Positions 9,197 to 18,745 are shown, numbered from the stretch's first letter. The stretch is 64,000 nucleotides of DNA from Actinomycetospora cinnamomea (GCF_003096675.1 NZ_QEKW01000007.1:229261-293260); one strand, 5' to 3'. Notes: generated by a model not told the origin, from the letters alone. A program made the numbers and translations.

Positions 9197-9754
9197 GTGT
9201 CCACCGAGCGCACCGGCACCGGCCCCGAGACCGAGACCCCGGGCGTGCTGCGTCCAGCCGTCGCCGACGACGCCGGGCGGGTCGCCGCGATCTTCGCGGG
9301 CTACGTCCTGCACTCGATCGCCACGTTCGTCGAGGACCCGCCGCCGGACGACGTCTGGCGCGAGCGCATCGCCGACGCCGGGCGGGGGCGGCCGTTCCTC
9401 GTGGCCGAGGTCGACGGCCAGGTCGAGGGCTTCGCCTACGTGGCGCGGTTCCGCCCGCACGCCGCCTACCGCTACACGGTCGAGGACTCGATCTACATCG
9501 CGCCGGAGGCCGCCGGGCGCGGGCTGGGCTCACGCCTGCTCGCGGGCCTCCTCGAGGCGCTGCGCGGCACCGAGGTCCGCCAGGTCGTGGCGGTGATCGC
9601 CATGCTCGCGGGCGCCCGGCACGACACCCCCTCGACGGTGCTGCACCGCCGGCTGGGGTTCGTCGAGGTCGGGCGCATGCCGTCGGTGGGCTACAAGACC
9701 GGCCAGTGGGCGGACACCGTGCTCATGCAGGCCGACCTGCGCCCGGACGGCTGA
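9197..9754 (+). CDS. GNAT N-acetyltransferase, phosphinothricin-acetyltransferase-like
   Basis: A 185-residue GNAT protein. It starts with LRPAVADDAGRVAAIFAGYV, has the SIATFVEDPPP segment and the acetyl-CoA site AGRGLGSRLLAGLL, and ends with HRRLGFVEVGRMPSVGYKTGQW, all as in the phosphinothricin acetyltransferase group. Such enzymes acetylate small amines, including phosphinothricin or methionine sulfoximine; the real substrate is unknown. GTG 9197 has GGCAGGA ten bases upstream. Confidence 0.8.
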   Translation: MSTERTGTGPETETPGVLRPAVADDAGRVAAIFAGYVLHSIATFVEDPPPDDVWRERIADAGRGRPFLVAEVDGQVEGFAYVARFRPHAAYRYTVEDSIYIAPEAAGRGLGSRLLAGLLEALRGTEVRQVVAVIAMLAGARHDTPSTVLHRRLGFVEVGRMPSVGYKTGQWADTVLMQADLRPDG

Positions 9755-9815
9755 GCCGGGGCGCCCGCGGGCCGCACCCGGTGTCGGGCGCCCGCGACCG
9801 GGATACGGTCTCCTC

Positions 9816-11252
9816 GTGGCGGCATCCCAGGCACCCGAGGCACCCGAGGCCCCCGACCCCATCGTCTTCGTCCTGTTCGGGGCGACCGGCGACCTGGCCC
9901 GGCGCCTGGTCCTGCCGTCGTTCTTCCGCCTCGCACTGGAGGGCCTGCTGCCGGCGGAGTGGCGCCTGATCGGCAGCGGACGTCGCCGCAAGACCGACGA
10001 CGAGTTCCGCGACGACGTGCACGCCGCGCTCGAGGAGTTCGGCTCGACGAGGCCGGCCGACGGGCCGTGGCACGCGTTCTCCGCGCGGCTGCGCTTCGCC
10101 GGCGGCGGCTTCACCGCCGACGACCCGGGCGACCTCCTCGACCGCATCGGCGAGGCCCGCGACGAGATCGGCGCGGACGCGCGCCTCGTGCACTACCTCG
10201 GCCTGCCGCCGCAGACGTTCGCCGACTACACGCGGGCCATCGGGGCGCACGGCGTCGCCGAGGGCGCCCGCGTGGTGTACGAGAAGCCGTTCGGGACGTC
10301 ACTGGAGGGCTTCCGGGCCCTCGACGAGGTCGTGCACGACGTGCTCGACGAGTCCCAGGTCTTCCGCATCGACCACTTCCTGGGCAAGGAGGCGACGCAG
10401 GAGCTGCGGGCGCTGCGCTTCGCCAACGGGCTGTTCGGCAGCTCCTGGGACCGCCACCACGTCGCCGCGGTGCAGATCGACGTGCCCGAGACCCTCGACG
10501 TCCGTGACCGCGCCCAGTTCTACGACAGCACCGGCGCCGCGCTCGACATGCTCGTGACCCACCTCTTCCAGGTGGCCGCCGAGGTGGCGATGGAGCCGCC
10601 GGCGTCGCTGGACGCCGACGACGTCTCCGAGGCCCGCGCCGAGGCGGTGCGCGCCTTCCGCCCGCTGACGCGCGACGAGGTGGTCCGGGGGCAGTTCGAC
10701 GGCTACCGCGACATCCCCGACGTCGCCGCCGACTCCACCACGGAGACGTTCGTGGCCGCCCGTCTCTGGATCGACAGCGAGCGCTGGCGCGGCGTGCCGT
10801 TCCTCCTGCGCACGGGTAAGCGGATGGCCGCGAGCCACCAGAAGGTCAACCTGGTGTTCCGTGACCCGGAGGACTGCCCGCTGCCCGAGGGCGGGCTGCC
10901 GCACCGCGGCAACGTGCTGTGCTTCGACCTCGCGGGCGACGGCGCGCTGGCGCTGTCGATGAACGTCAAGACCCCCGGCGCCACGATGGAGCTGGGCACC
11001 GCGTGGACCCAGATCCCGCTGGACAGCCTCTCCGGCGGCGACCCGCTGCCGCCGTACACGCGGTTGATCCACGACGTGCTGCTCGGCGACCGGGCCCTGT
11101 TCACCCGCCCCGACGGGCTCGAGGACGTGTGGATCGCGGCCGCCGACGTGCTCGACGACCATCGGCAGCCGGAGCCCTACGAGCCCGGCAGCTGGGGACC
11201 GAAGGACGCCCAGCGCCTGGCCGAGCCCGTCGGCTGGGTGCTCCCCGGCTGA
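9816..11252 (+). CDS. zwf: Glucose-6-phosphate 1-dehydrogenase
   Basis: A 478-residue enzyme of the oxidative pentose phosphate pathway, converting glucose 6-phosphate to 6-phosphogluconolactone with NADP(+). Nucleotide site GATGDLARR at 22-30, EKPFG at 156-160 and the substrate and catalytic motif RIDHFLGKE at 184-192 are all present; RTGKRM comes later. It is monocistronic, without the pgl, opcA or tal neighbours seen in the main actinobacterial cluster, so it may be a second copy. It ends two bases before a long palindrome. Confidence 0.93.
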   Translation: MAASQAPEAPEAPDPIVFVLFGATGDLARRLVLPSFFRLALEGLLPAEWRLIGSGRRRKTDDEFRDDVHAALEEFGSTRPADGPWHAFSARLRFAGGGFTADDPGDLLDRIGEARDEIGADARLVHYLGLPPQTFADYTRAIGAHGVAEGARVVYEKPFGTSLEGFRALDEVVHDVLDESQVFRIDHFLGKEATQELRALRFANGLFGSSWDRHHVAAVQIDVPETLDVRDRAQFYDSTGAALDMLVTHLFQVAAEVAMEPPASLDADDVSEARAEAVRAFRPLTRDEVVRGQFDGYRDIPDVAADSTTETFVAARLWIDSERWRGVPFLLRTGKRMAASHQKVNLVFRDPEDCPLPEGGLPHRGNVLCFDLAGDGALALSMNVKTPGATMELGTAWTQIPLDSLSGGDPLPPYTRLIHDVLLGDRALFTRPDGLEDVWIAAADVLDDHRQPEPYEPGSWGPKDAQRLAEPVGWVLPG

Positions 11253-11253
11253 C

Positions 11254-11303
11254 CCCACGTGCGTGATCTTCCGAGCTATAGCTCAGAAGATCACGCACGT
11301 GGG
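11254..11303. terminator. Long palindrome, bidirectional terminator-like (copy 1)
   Basis: A 50-base inverted repeat with 24 of 25 arm positions paired (mismatch at 11272/11285), centred on GAGCTATAGCTC. It fills the gap between convergent zwf and the CoxL-type gene. A 44-base perfect version of the same sequence lies at 21729-21772. The missing loop spacer and perfect symmetry suggest either a strong two-way terminator or a dispersed repeat that serves as one. Confidence 0.75.
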
Positions 11304-11306
11304 TCG

Positions 11307-13694
11307 TCAGTGCTGCGACGCCGGCTCGCCCGCGTACTCGGGGCCGGCGGCCTGGCGCTCGGCGGGGTCCTCCGCCGTCTGGTCCTGGGACGCGCCCTGG
11401 ATCGCGCGCCACACGGCCTCGGGGGTCAACGGCATGTCGATGTGCCGCACGCCCAGGTGCGACAGGGCGTCGACGACGGCGTTGTGCACCGCCGGCGTCG
11501 AGCCGATCGTCCCCGACTCCCCGATGCCCTTCGCGCCGATCGGGTTGAGGTGGGTCGGGGTCTCGGTGTTCGACACCTCGAACGAGCACAGGTCGGCCGC
11601 CGACGGGATGACGTAGGACGCGAGGTTGCCCGAGGTCGGGTTGCCGTCCTCGTCGTAAGTCACCCGCTCGTAGAGCGCCTGCGCGATGCCCTGCGCGATG
11701 CCCCCGTGTTGCTGGCCGGCGACGAGCATCGGGTTGAGGATGCGCCCCGCGTCGTCGACGGCGACGTGGCGACGCTGGCGCACCATGCCGGTGTCGGTGT
11801 CCACCTCGACGACGGCGATGTGCGAGCCGAACGGGAAGCTCGACTGGCCCTGCTTGAAGTCGAGCTCCTCGAGCAGCGGGCCCTTCGCCCCGTCCTCGGA
11901 GCCCGTCCCGTCCTCGGCCGCGGTGGCCACCTGCGCCCAGGTGATCTCCCGGTCGGCGATGCCGCGCACCCCGAAGCCGCCGTCCGTCTGCTCGATGTCC
12001 TCGACCGCGGCCTCGAGCAGGTGCGCGGCGATCTCGCGGGCCCGCCCGACCAGCTGCTCCGAGGCGTTGTGGATCGCGCTGCCGCCGGTCTGCAGCGAGC
12101 GCGAGCCCAGCGTCCCCGCCCCGCTGCGCACCAGCGCGGTGTCGGACTGGACGACCTTGACCTTCTCCATCGGCACCCCGAGCACCCCGGCGGCGAGCTG
12201 CGCGTACGCGGTCTCGTGGCCCTGCCCGTGGGCGCTCGTGCCGGCCATGACGGTGAAGGTGCCGTCGGGGTGGGCCTGCGCCGAGCCGTACTCGCCGTCC
12301 AGGCCGAGCGGCGCGGTGACCTCGACGTACGACGCGACGCCGATGCCGAGCACGGTCGGCCCGCCCGCGGCGCGGCGGCGCTCCTGCTCGGCGCGGAGGT
12401 CGTCGTAGCCCGCGGCCCGCTTCACCGCCTCCAGCGCCTTCTCGTGCTCGGCGTTGTCGTACTCGGCGCCGGTGAGGCTGGTCATCGGGAACGCGTCGGG
12501 CTGCAGGAAGTTCTTCCGCCGCATCTCGAGCGGGTCGACGCCGATCTCGTCGGCGGCCATGTCGATGATCCGCTCGAGGAGCTGCGTGGCCTCGGGGCGC
12601 CCGGCGCCGCGGTAGGCGCCCGTCGTCGTGGTGTTGGTGGTGACCGTCCTCCACGAGAAGTCGATGGCGGGGATGTCGTAGACGCCCTGGGCCATCAGCT
12701 GCGTGAGGCTCGGCAGGATCGTGCCGACGGCCGGGTACGCGCCGCCGTCGCCGGTGACCGACGCGCGCAGCCCGACGATGCGCCCGTCGCGCTTGACGCC
12801 GAGCTCCACGTGCTGCACCTGGGCGCGGCCGTGGACCATCGAGAGCATGTTCTCCGAGCGGGTCTCGGTCCAGCGCACGGGGCGGCCCAGCACCATCGCC
12901 GCGCGGGCCGCGATCGAGTACTCCGGGTACGCGGTGGCCTTGGGGCCGAACCCGCCGCCGACCCGGGGGGCGATGACGCGGACCTGCTCGGCGTCCAGCC
13001 CCAGATCCGACGCCAGGGCGTCGCGCGCCCCGTGCGGGGTCTGTACCGAGAGCCAGAGGGTGACGCCGTCCTCGGGCTCACCGGGCACGGCGACGCAGGC
13101 GTTGGGCTCCATCGGCACGCCGGCGAGGCGCTGGTTGTGGAAGGTGCCGGACACGACGACGTCGGCGGTGTCGAAGATGCCCTCGACCTCGCCGGTCCCG
13201 GCACCGGCGACCACGTTCGACCCGTGCTCGGAGAAGACCACCGGGGCGTCCTCGGCGAGCGCCTCCTCGATGCCGACGACCGCGGGCAGCGGCTCGATGT
13301 CGGGGAACACCGCCTCCGCGGCGTCGAGCGCCTGCCCGGCGGTCTCGGCGACCACCGCGGCGACGATGTCGCCGACGAAGCGCACGCGCCCGCGCGCCAG
13401 CGGCGGGCGCGACATCGCCTCGGGGACGACGCCGGGCAGGCCGGGACGGTCGGCGATCTCGAGGTCGCCGTCGGTGTAGACGCCGACCACGCCCGGCTTC
13501 GCGCGGGCCTCCTCCACGTCGACGCTGTTCAGCGTCCCGTGGGCGATGGGGGAACGCACGAAGACGACGTGGTACGCGCCCTCGATCGGCAGGTCGCCGG
13601 TGTAGCGCTCCGCGCCGGTGATGAGCCCCTGGTCCTCGGTGCGCTTCACCGAGTGACCGAAGATCGAGCCGGACCTGGGCGGGGTGATGGTCAT
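11307..13694 (-). CDS. Xanthine dehydrogenase family molybdopterin-binding subunit (form II CoxL-like)
   Basis: A 795-residue molybdenum hydroxylase large subunit. N-terminal part: GERYTGDLPIEGAYHVVFVRSPIAH-type hammerhead domain; QTPHGARDALA and RVGGGFGPKATAYPEY are molybdopterin-contact regions; AYRGAGR (360-366) is the form II version of the CoxL signature, not the AYxCSFR of true CO dehydrogenase; GAKGIGESGT near the C-terminus supplies the catalytic Glu. Substrate unknown (aldehyde, N-heterocycle or thioester). The FAD and 2Fe-2S partner subunits are not adjacent. ATG 13694 has AGGAG upstream and overlaps the preceding stop by ATGA. Confidence 0.85.
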   Translation of the reverse strand: MTITPPRSGSIFGHSVKRTEDQGLITGAERYTGDLPIEGAYHVVFVRSPIAHGTLNSVDVEEARAKPGVVGVYTDGDLEIADRPGLPGVVPEAMSRPPLARGRVRFVGDIVAAVVAETAGQALDAAEAVFPDIEPLPAVVGIEEALAEDAPVVFSEHGSNVVAGAGTGEVEGIFDTADVVVSGTFHNQRLAGVPMEPNACVAVPGEPEDGVTLWLSVQTPHGARDALASDLGLDAEQVRVIAPRVGGGFGPKATAYPEYSIAARAAMVLGRPVRWTETRSENMLSMVHGRAQVQHVELGVKRDGRIVGLRASVTGDGGAYPAVGTILPSLTQLMAQGVYDIPAIDFSWRTVTTNTTTTGAYRGAGRPEATQLLERIIDMAADEIGVDPLEMRRKNFLQPDAFPMTSLTGAEYDNAEHEKALEAVKRAAGYDDLRAEQERRRAAGGPTVLGIGVASYVEVTAPLGLDGEYGSAQAHPDGTFTVMAGTSAHGQGHETAYAQLAAGVLGVPMEKVKVVQSDTALVRSGAGTLGSRSLQTGGSAIHNASEQLVGRAREIAAHLLEAAVEDIEQTDGGFGVRGIADREITWAQVATAAEDGTGSEDGAKGPLLEELDFKQGQSSFPFGSHIAVVEVDTDTGMVRQRRHVAVDDAGRILNPMLVAGQQHGGIAQGIAQALYERVTYDEDGNPTSGNLASYVIPSAADLCSFEVSNTETPTHLNPIGAKGIGESGTIGSTPAVHNAVVDALSHLGVRHIDMPLTPEAVWRAIQGASQDQTAEDPAERQAAGPEYAGEPASQH

Positions 13695-14611
13695 CGCCGG
13701 TGCTCCTGGGTGTCGAGAGTGATGGTGGCGGTGATCGAGGGAGGTGCTCCGGGGACACCGCCCGCGACCCGGAGGGCGGTGCCGCCGTCGGCCGTGCCGT
13801 CGGAGGGGGCGGGGTCCGGGAGGTGGTCGGCGCGGACCGTCGCCCCCGCGAACGCCGGCCGCGCGAGGCGGTAGTCGCACCGGGCGAGGCCCCGGCCGGC
13901 GCGGTGTCGGCGGGGCACCTCGGCCAGCATGAGCGCGAGCAGCGGTCCGTGCACGACGAGACCCGGGTAGCCCTCCACGGCCGTCGCGTACGGCGCGTCG
14001 TAGTGGATCCGGTGCGGGTTGTGGGTCAGCGCGCTGAAGCGGAACAGCAGCGTCTCCGACGGGAACAGCTCGACGGCCTCGGGGCTCGGGTCCGGCGCCG
14101 GGCCGGGCTCCTCGTCCGGGACCGTCCCCCGCGCCGTGCCCGGCGGCTGCGCGCGGTAGACGACGTCCTGCTCCTCGACGACGAGCACCTCGTCACCGGT
14201 GCCGTCCCGATCGAACTCGTGGCGCAGGGTCACCAGCAGCATGGCCCCGCTGCGGCCGTGCTTGACCTCGCGGCGGACCAGCGAGGACGTCTTCCGCAGC
14301 GTCTCCCCCACCCGCATCGGGCGGTGCACCGCGAGGCGCCCGCCGGCGACCATGCGACGCCGGTGCGGGATCGGCGGGAGGAACGTGCCGGCGGCGGGGT
14401 GGCCGTCGTCGCCGAGCTCGTCCTGGCGGGGGTGGTCGAGGAAGCCGAACCAGTGCCAGAAGGGCGGCAGCTCCTCGCCCTCGGCGGCGACGGGTGGCAG
14501 GTCGAGCAGGCTCGAGAACGCGGCGACGGCCCAGGCCGTCGTCGCACCCGTCGTCGACTCCGGCGCCGGCGACCAGTCGGCCGCCACCGCCGCGAGATCG
14601 ACCTCGCCCAC
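13691..14611 (-). CDS. MaoC-like / mesaconyl-C4-CoA hydratase-type dehydratase
   Basis: A 306-residue double hot-dog protein. The C-terminal half carries the hydratase signature FSALTHNPHRIHYDAPYA followed by EGYPGLVVHGPL; the N-terminal half has PFWHWFGFL and PHRRRMVAGG, as in FAS1-like / mesaconyl-C4-CoA hydratases. It would hydrate an enoyl-CoA. GTG 14611 is preceded by a strong GAGGAGG. It is translationally coupled to the molybdenum hydroxylase downstream, suggesting the two act on successive intermediates of one CoA-linked pathway; that link is inference. Confidence 0.75.
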   Translation of the reverse strand: MGEVDLAAVAADWSPAPESTTGATTAWAVAAFSSLLDLPPVAAEGEELPPFWHWFGFLDHPRQDELGDDGHPAAGTFLPPIPHRRRMVAGGRLAVHRPMRVGETLRKTSSLVRREVKHGRSGAMLLVTLRHEFDRDGTGDEVLVVEEQDVVYRAQPPGTARGTVPDEEPGPAPDPSPEAVELFPSETLLFRFSALTHNPHRIHYDAPYATAVEGYPGLVVHGPLLALMLAEVPRRHRAGRGLARCDYRLARPAFAGATVRADHLPDPAPSDGTADGGTALRVAGGVPGAPPSITATITLDTQEHRR

Positions 14612-14766
14612 GCGTCCTCCTCGTCGCCCCTGTCGGCGACGACAGAAGATCAGATGCGCACGGCCGCGTCGAGTCCGGTTCCGGTGTGCGGGAGCGCTGG
14701 ACGCGCGGCCGCGTGCCCGACGACGATCCCGCCCGTGGCACCGACGTCTTCCGGCGCGCTCAGCGC

Positions 14767-16809
14767 TCAGGACTCGGGGACGTGGTCGTCGATCTCCTGC
14801 AGCCAGATCGTCGCCGAGGAGTCCGACGGGGCCCGCCAGTCGCCGCGCGGCGAGAGCGACCCGCCGGCCACGACCTTCGGCCCGTTGGGCTGGGCCGAGC
14901 GCTTGAACTGCGCGAACCCGAAGAACCGCTGCGCGAACACCTGCAGCCAACGCCGGATCTCGCCGAGGTCGTAGGCCCGCCGGTCGGCCTCGGGGTAGCC
15001 CGGCGGCCACACGCCGGCGTCGAGCTCCCGCCACGCGTGCCAGGACAGGAACGCGATCCGCGAGGGCCGGAACCCGTGGCGCAGCACCCAGTAGAGGGTG
15101 AAGTCCTGCAGGTCGTACGGCCCGATCTGCTGCTCGCTCGACTGGATCTCCTCGTCGGAGTCCGCGGGGACGAGCTCGGGACTGATCTCGGTGTCGAGCA
15201 CGTCCTGCAGCACCGTGGCGACGTCGTCGTCGAACTGCTCGGAGCTGATCACCCAGCGGATGAGGTGCTGGACCAGCGTCTTCGGCACCCCGCTGTTCAC
15301 CGTGTAGTGCGACATCTGGTCGCCGACGCCGTAGGTCGACCACCCCAGCGCCGCCTCGGACAGGTCGCCGGTGCCCACCACGATGCCCCCGCGCTGGTTG
15401 GCCGCCCGGAACAGGTAGTCGGTGCGCAGGCCGGCCTGGACGTTCTCGAACGTCACGTCGTACTGCGGCTCGCCCTGGGAGAACGGGTGCCCGAGCTCGC
15501 GGAGCATGATCCGCGCGGTCTCGGTGATGTCGATCGTCTCGAACGTGCAGCCCAGGGCCTCGGCCAGGCGCTGGGCGTTGGACTTCGTGCGTTCGCCCGT
15601 CGCGAAGCCGGGCAGGGTGAAGGCGAGGATGTCCGAGCGCGGGCGCCCGGCGCGGTCCATCGCCCGCGCCGCGACGATCAGCGCGTGGGTGGAGTCCAGC
15701 CCGCCCGAGACGCCGATGACGACCTTGGCGTCGCCGATCGCCCGCAGCCGCTGGAGCAGGCCCGCGACCTGGATGTTGTAGGCCTCGTAGCAGTCCTGCT
15801 CGAGGCGGGCGGGATCGGCGGGCACGAACGGGAAGCGCTCGACGTCGCGGCGGAAGCCGATGTCGCCGGTCGGCGGGTCGAGGGTGAAGTCGACGGTGCG
15901 GAACGCCGGATCCCACGTGCGCCGGTTGTCGTCGAACGTGCCCATGCGCAGGCGTTCGGAACGGATCAGGCGCAGGTCGACGTCGGCGACGGCGTGCTGC
16001 TCGCCGGCCGGGAAGCGCTCCGTCTCGGCGAGCAGCCGCCCGTTCTCGTGGATGCTGGTCTGCCCGTCCCACGAGACCTCGGTGGTCGACTCGCCGTCGC
16101 CGGCGGCGGCGTAGACGTAGGCCGCCGAGCAGCGCGCCGACGCCGACTGCGCCAGCAGCTGGCGGTCGTCGGCGCGACCCACCGTGATCGGGCTGCCCGA
16201 GATGTTGGCCAGCACCGTGGCCCCGGCCAGCGCCGCCTCGGCGCTCGGCGGGATCGGGACGAACATGTCCTCGCACACCTCGACGTGCAGGACGAACCCG
16301 TCGAGGTCGGCGGCCGCGAAGAGGAGGTCGGAGCCGAACGGCACGTCCTCGCCGAGCAGGGCGATCGTCCCGCCCTCCCCCGCGCCCGACGCCATCTGTC
16401 GGGGTTCGTAGAACTCGCGGTAGTTCGGCATGTACGTCTTGGGCACCACGCCGAGGATCCGACCGCGGTGCACGACGACCGCGCAGTTGTACACGCGGTG
16501 GCGGTGGCGCAGGGGCGCGCCGAGCACCAGCACCGGGGTCAGCTCGGCCGACGCGGCGACGACGTCGTCCAGGGCGGCGACAACGGTGTCGAGGAGCGTG
16601 TCCTGCAGCAGCAGGTCCTCGATCGAGTAGCCCGACAGCGTCAGCTCGGGGAACACCGCGAGGCCGACGCCGTCGTCGTGGCACTGCCGCGCCACCGCGA
16701 GCAGCGACGCGGCGTTGGCCGCCGGCTCGACGATCGTCGTGCGCAGCGTCGCGGCGGCGACCCGCACGAATCCCTGGTGGTAGACCGAGGTGAAGGGCGG
16801 GTGGGGCAC
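14767..16809 (-). CDS. nadE: Glutamine-dependent NAD(+) synthetase
   Basis: A 680-residue two-domain enzyme making NAD(+) from deamido-NAD(+), ATP and glutamine. The N-terminal nitrilase-type glutaminase has the triad E55 (FPELTLSGYS), K124 (PKTYMPN) and C179 (VEVCEDMF). The C-terminal synthetase has the ATP loop SGGLDST at 368-374 and the later GTGDLSEAALGWSTYG. Length is normal for the actinobacterial form. It is separated from the hydratase gene downstream by about 155 bases. Confidence 0.95.
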   Translation of the reverse strand: MPHPPFTSVYHQGFVRVAAATLRTTIVEPAANAASLLAVARQCHDDGVGLAVFPELTLSGYSIEDLLLQDTLLDTVVAALDDVVAASAELTPVLVLGAPLRHRHRVYNCAVVVHRGRILGVVPKTYMPNYREFYEPRQMASGAGEGGTIALLGEDVPFGSDLLFAAADLDGFVLHVEVCEDMFVPIPPSAEAALAGATVLANISGSPITVGRADDRQLLAQSASARCSAAYVYAAAGDGESTTEVSWDGQTSIHENGRLLAETERFPAGEQHAVADVDLRLIRSERLRMGTFDDNRRTWDPAFRTVDFTLDPPTGDIGFRRDVERFPFVPADPARLEQDCYEAYNIQVAGLLQRLRAIGDAKVVIGVSGGLDSTHALIVAARAMDRAGRPRSDILAFTLPGFATGERTKSNAQRLAEALGCTFETIDITETARIMLRELGHPFSQGEPQYDVTFENVQAGLRTDYLFRAANQRGGIVVGTGDLSEAALGWSTYGVGDQMSHYTVNSGVPKTLVQHLIRWVISSEQFDDDVATVLQDVLDTEISPELVPADSDEEIQSSEQQIGPYDLQDFTLYWVLRHGFRPSRIAFLSWHAWRELDAGVWPPGYPEADRRAYDLGEIRRWLQVFAQRFFGFAQFKRSAQPNGPKVVAGGSLSPRGDWRAPSDSSATIWLQEIDDHVPES

Positions 16810-16866
16810 GTGACCTCCTGACGGGACGGCGCGGGCGAGCCTAGATCGCCCGCCCGCGCCGGACCG

Positions 16867-17154
16867 TCAGGCCGTACTCGTCGGGTCGGTCGGCGTCGGC
16901 CCCGACGGCGGGGCCGTCGGCGCGACCTCCGCACCCTCCTCCGGCACCAGCGCCCAGGCGGCCAGGTAGGCGATCAGACCCACCAGGTGCCCGAAGACGG
17001 CCAGCAGTACCGCGAGGACACGCACGAGGTTCGGATCGAGGCCCGTCCGGGCGGCGATGCCGCCGCAGACACCGGCGATCCACCGGTCGGAGCGGCTGCG
17101 GCGGAAGCCGAGGACGGGGCCGGACGGGGTGGGAGTGGTCTCCGGAGTGGTCAT
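16867..17154 (-). CDS. PspC domain membrane protein
   Basis: A 95-residue protein with the PspC signature: RSRSDRWIAGVCGGIAARTGLDPNLVRVLAVLL, followed by a second hydrophobic segment LVGLIAYLAAWALVPEE. PspC proteins sit in the membrane and take part in envelope-stress responses or anti-sigma-like control. Pro/Thr-rich ends flank the domain. Not clearly linked to nadE, whose stop-to-start distance is 57 bases on the same strand. Confidence 0.85.
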   Translation of the reverse strand: MTTPETTPTPSGPVLGFRRSRSDRWIAGVCGGIAARTGLDPNLVRVLAVLLAVFGHLVGLIAYLAAWALVPEEGAEVAPTAPPSGPTPTDPTSTA

Positions 17155-17336
17155 GGCCCCGAGCGTGCCGTCGCCGGGGACGCCCGACCTCGGGGTCGAT
17201 CCCCGGTCTCACCCCGATCCGCGGCCCCGACCTTCTCGGGGGCGATCCGCGCGCGCACCCGACGGCCGCTCCCGCGGTTCGTCCGCGGGCGGCGGGGCAC
17301 CCCGGGAATCCCCGTCCCCGAAGCCGCGGGAGCGTC

Positions 17337-17795
17337 GTGTCCGTCTCCTCCTGCCCGCCCGCTCCCCGCCGGCTGGCCGTCGTACCCCCGCCTGCCCACG
17401 ACCGTTCCGGCGACGCCGTCGCGCGGTCGGCCGACCTGGGCGCGGACGGCGCCCGCCCGCTACCGGCCTCGCTCGCGCAGGCGGTGGTCGAGGAGATCGT
17501 CGAGGCCGCGGTGACCATCGGCGAGGACGTCGAGGAGATCGTCGAGGAGGCCGTCGGCGAGGTCCTCGCGGCGGGTGGGCGCTCGCTGCGCGCCCTGCGC
17601 GAGGCGGCGCGCCGTGTCGACGAGGGCCACCCGCTGGACGCGGCCGGCGACGCCCTGGCGGCCCTGCGCGGCGAGGTCGTCCGGACCGCGGGCGCGGTCG
17701 CCGGCACCTCCGCGACGGCCGGGCGGCACGCCGTCGGACGGGCCGCCGTCGCGGTGAGCCGGGTGGCCACGGCCCTGCTCCGTCCCCTCGGGTAG
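17337..17795 (+). CDS. Hypothetical helical protein
   Basis: A 152-residue protein from a GTG start. The N-terminus is Pro-rich; residues about 48-80 form an acidic amphipathic helix (VVEEIVEAAVTIGEDVEEIVEEAVGEVL) and the rest is Ala/Arg-rich helix. No catalytic motif and no membrane segment seen. It might be a phasin-like or structural coiled protein. Codon use is typical of the region. Confidence 0.45.
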   Translation: MSVSSCPPAPRRLAVVPPPAHDRSGDAVARSADLGADGARPLPASLAQAVVEEIVEAAVTIGEDVEEIVEEAVGEVLAAGGRSLRALREAARRVDEGHPLDAAGDALAALRGEVVRTAGAVAGTSATAGRHAVGRAAVAVSRVATALLRPLG

Positions 17796-17941
17796 CCGTC
17801 CCTCACCCCGGCGCGCGTGCACGAGGTCGACGCGAGGCGCGTGGCCGTTCCCACAACGACCCGGGGTGGGACCACCGCCGTTCGGCGGGATACTGGTCGG
17901 TAACCACGTGGTCCGACGGACCGCCGGGAGGTGACCGACCG

Positions 17942-18274
17942 ATGACCGCACCCACCACCACGCCCGCCGAGCCCTGGCTGCTCGCCCACGCCACCGCGTG
18001 CGCCGAGGCCGTGGCCACCGCGCTGGACCTGCTCGACGACGACGACGTCGAGACGGTTCCGGAAGGCGCCGGGAGCGGATTCGCGCTGCTGGTGCACGCC
18101 GACCCGCCCCGTCGCGTCCGGGCGCTGCGCTGGTCGCCCGACGGCGGGTGGGAGGCCACGGCGGACACGGCCCGCCGGCAGTCGCCACGCTGGGCGGCGC
18201 TGCCCGTCCCGGCCGACGCGGACCCGCTCGCACTGTGCGAGGTGCTGAGCGAGGTGCTGCGCGCGGCGTCGTGA
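17942..18274 (+). CDS. Hypothetical protein (110 aa)
   Basis: A 110-residue protein, ATG preceded by GGGAGGTGA. An N-terminal helix with many Ala and Leu (ACAEAVATALDLLDDDDVE) is followed by a strand section FALLVHADPPRRVRALRWSPDGGWEA and a C-terminal helix. No family recognised. It stands alone; about 200 bases before the next start hold no gene. Confidence 0.55.
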   Translation: MTAPTTTPAEPWLLAHATACAEAVATALDLLDDDDVETVPEGAGSGFALLVHADPPRRVRALRWSPDGGWEATADTARRQSPRWAALPVPADADPLALCEVLSEVLRAAS

Positions 18275-18474
18275 GCGACGTCCCGGGCCGATGCCGGTGC
18301 GGGCCCCTCGTCCGCACCGGCGGCCCTGCTGACGGAACGTACCGGGCGGTCGCCCGGCCCGGAAGATCGCGTCGCGAGGGCCGCAGGTACGCACAAAGAC
18401 GTACAGCGCGGCGCCGTCGGGGAGTCCTAGCCTTCGGGGCGGGACCTCCACCGTCGGACGCACGGGAGGGCACG

Positions 18475-18732
18475 ATGCGAGGCCGCTCGCAGGACCACCT
18501 GATCCATGAACCCCGCATCCGGCGGGTCGCCCGCCGGCCGGCGGCAGACGCAGCGCCGAGCTCGACCGACCGGACCCCGTCACCGGCCGTTCCGGCGCCG
18601 CGACGGGACGAGCCGCCGTTCCCGCGGGTGCCGGCGCCGCGCACCCCCGCCCGGGAGGAGCGCCTCGAACGGTCCCGTCATGAGGGGCGCCATCACGAGG
18701 AGCGTCGTCACGAGGAGCGCCGGGGAGCCTGA
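18475..18732 (+). CDS. Small basic low-complexity protein
   Basis: An 85-residue reading frame with ATG preceded by GGGAGGG. The product is Arg/Pro-rich and ends in short imperfect repeats of H-E-E/G-R (RHEGRHHEERRHEERRGA), encoded by repeats of CACGAGGAGCG. It lies convergent to the kinase gene, whose stop is 14 bases away. The good ribosome site supports translation, but the composition leaves real doubt. Confidence 0.35.
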   Translation: MRGRSQDHLIHEPRIRRVARRPAADAAPSSTDRTPSPAVPAPRRDEPPFPRVPAPRTPAREERLERSRHEGRHHEERRHEERRGA

Positions 18733-18745
18733 CCGGCCCGTCGGA

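Noticed and set aside
11307..13694. True carbon monoxide dehydrogenase large subunit
   Set aside because: The active-site loop is AYRGAGR, not the AYxCSFR of form I, and coxM and coxS are missing.
14494..16821. 775-codon plus-strand frame opposite nadE
   Set aside because: No family pattern; it is the complement of nadE, whose motifs are complete.
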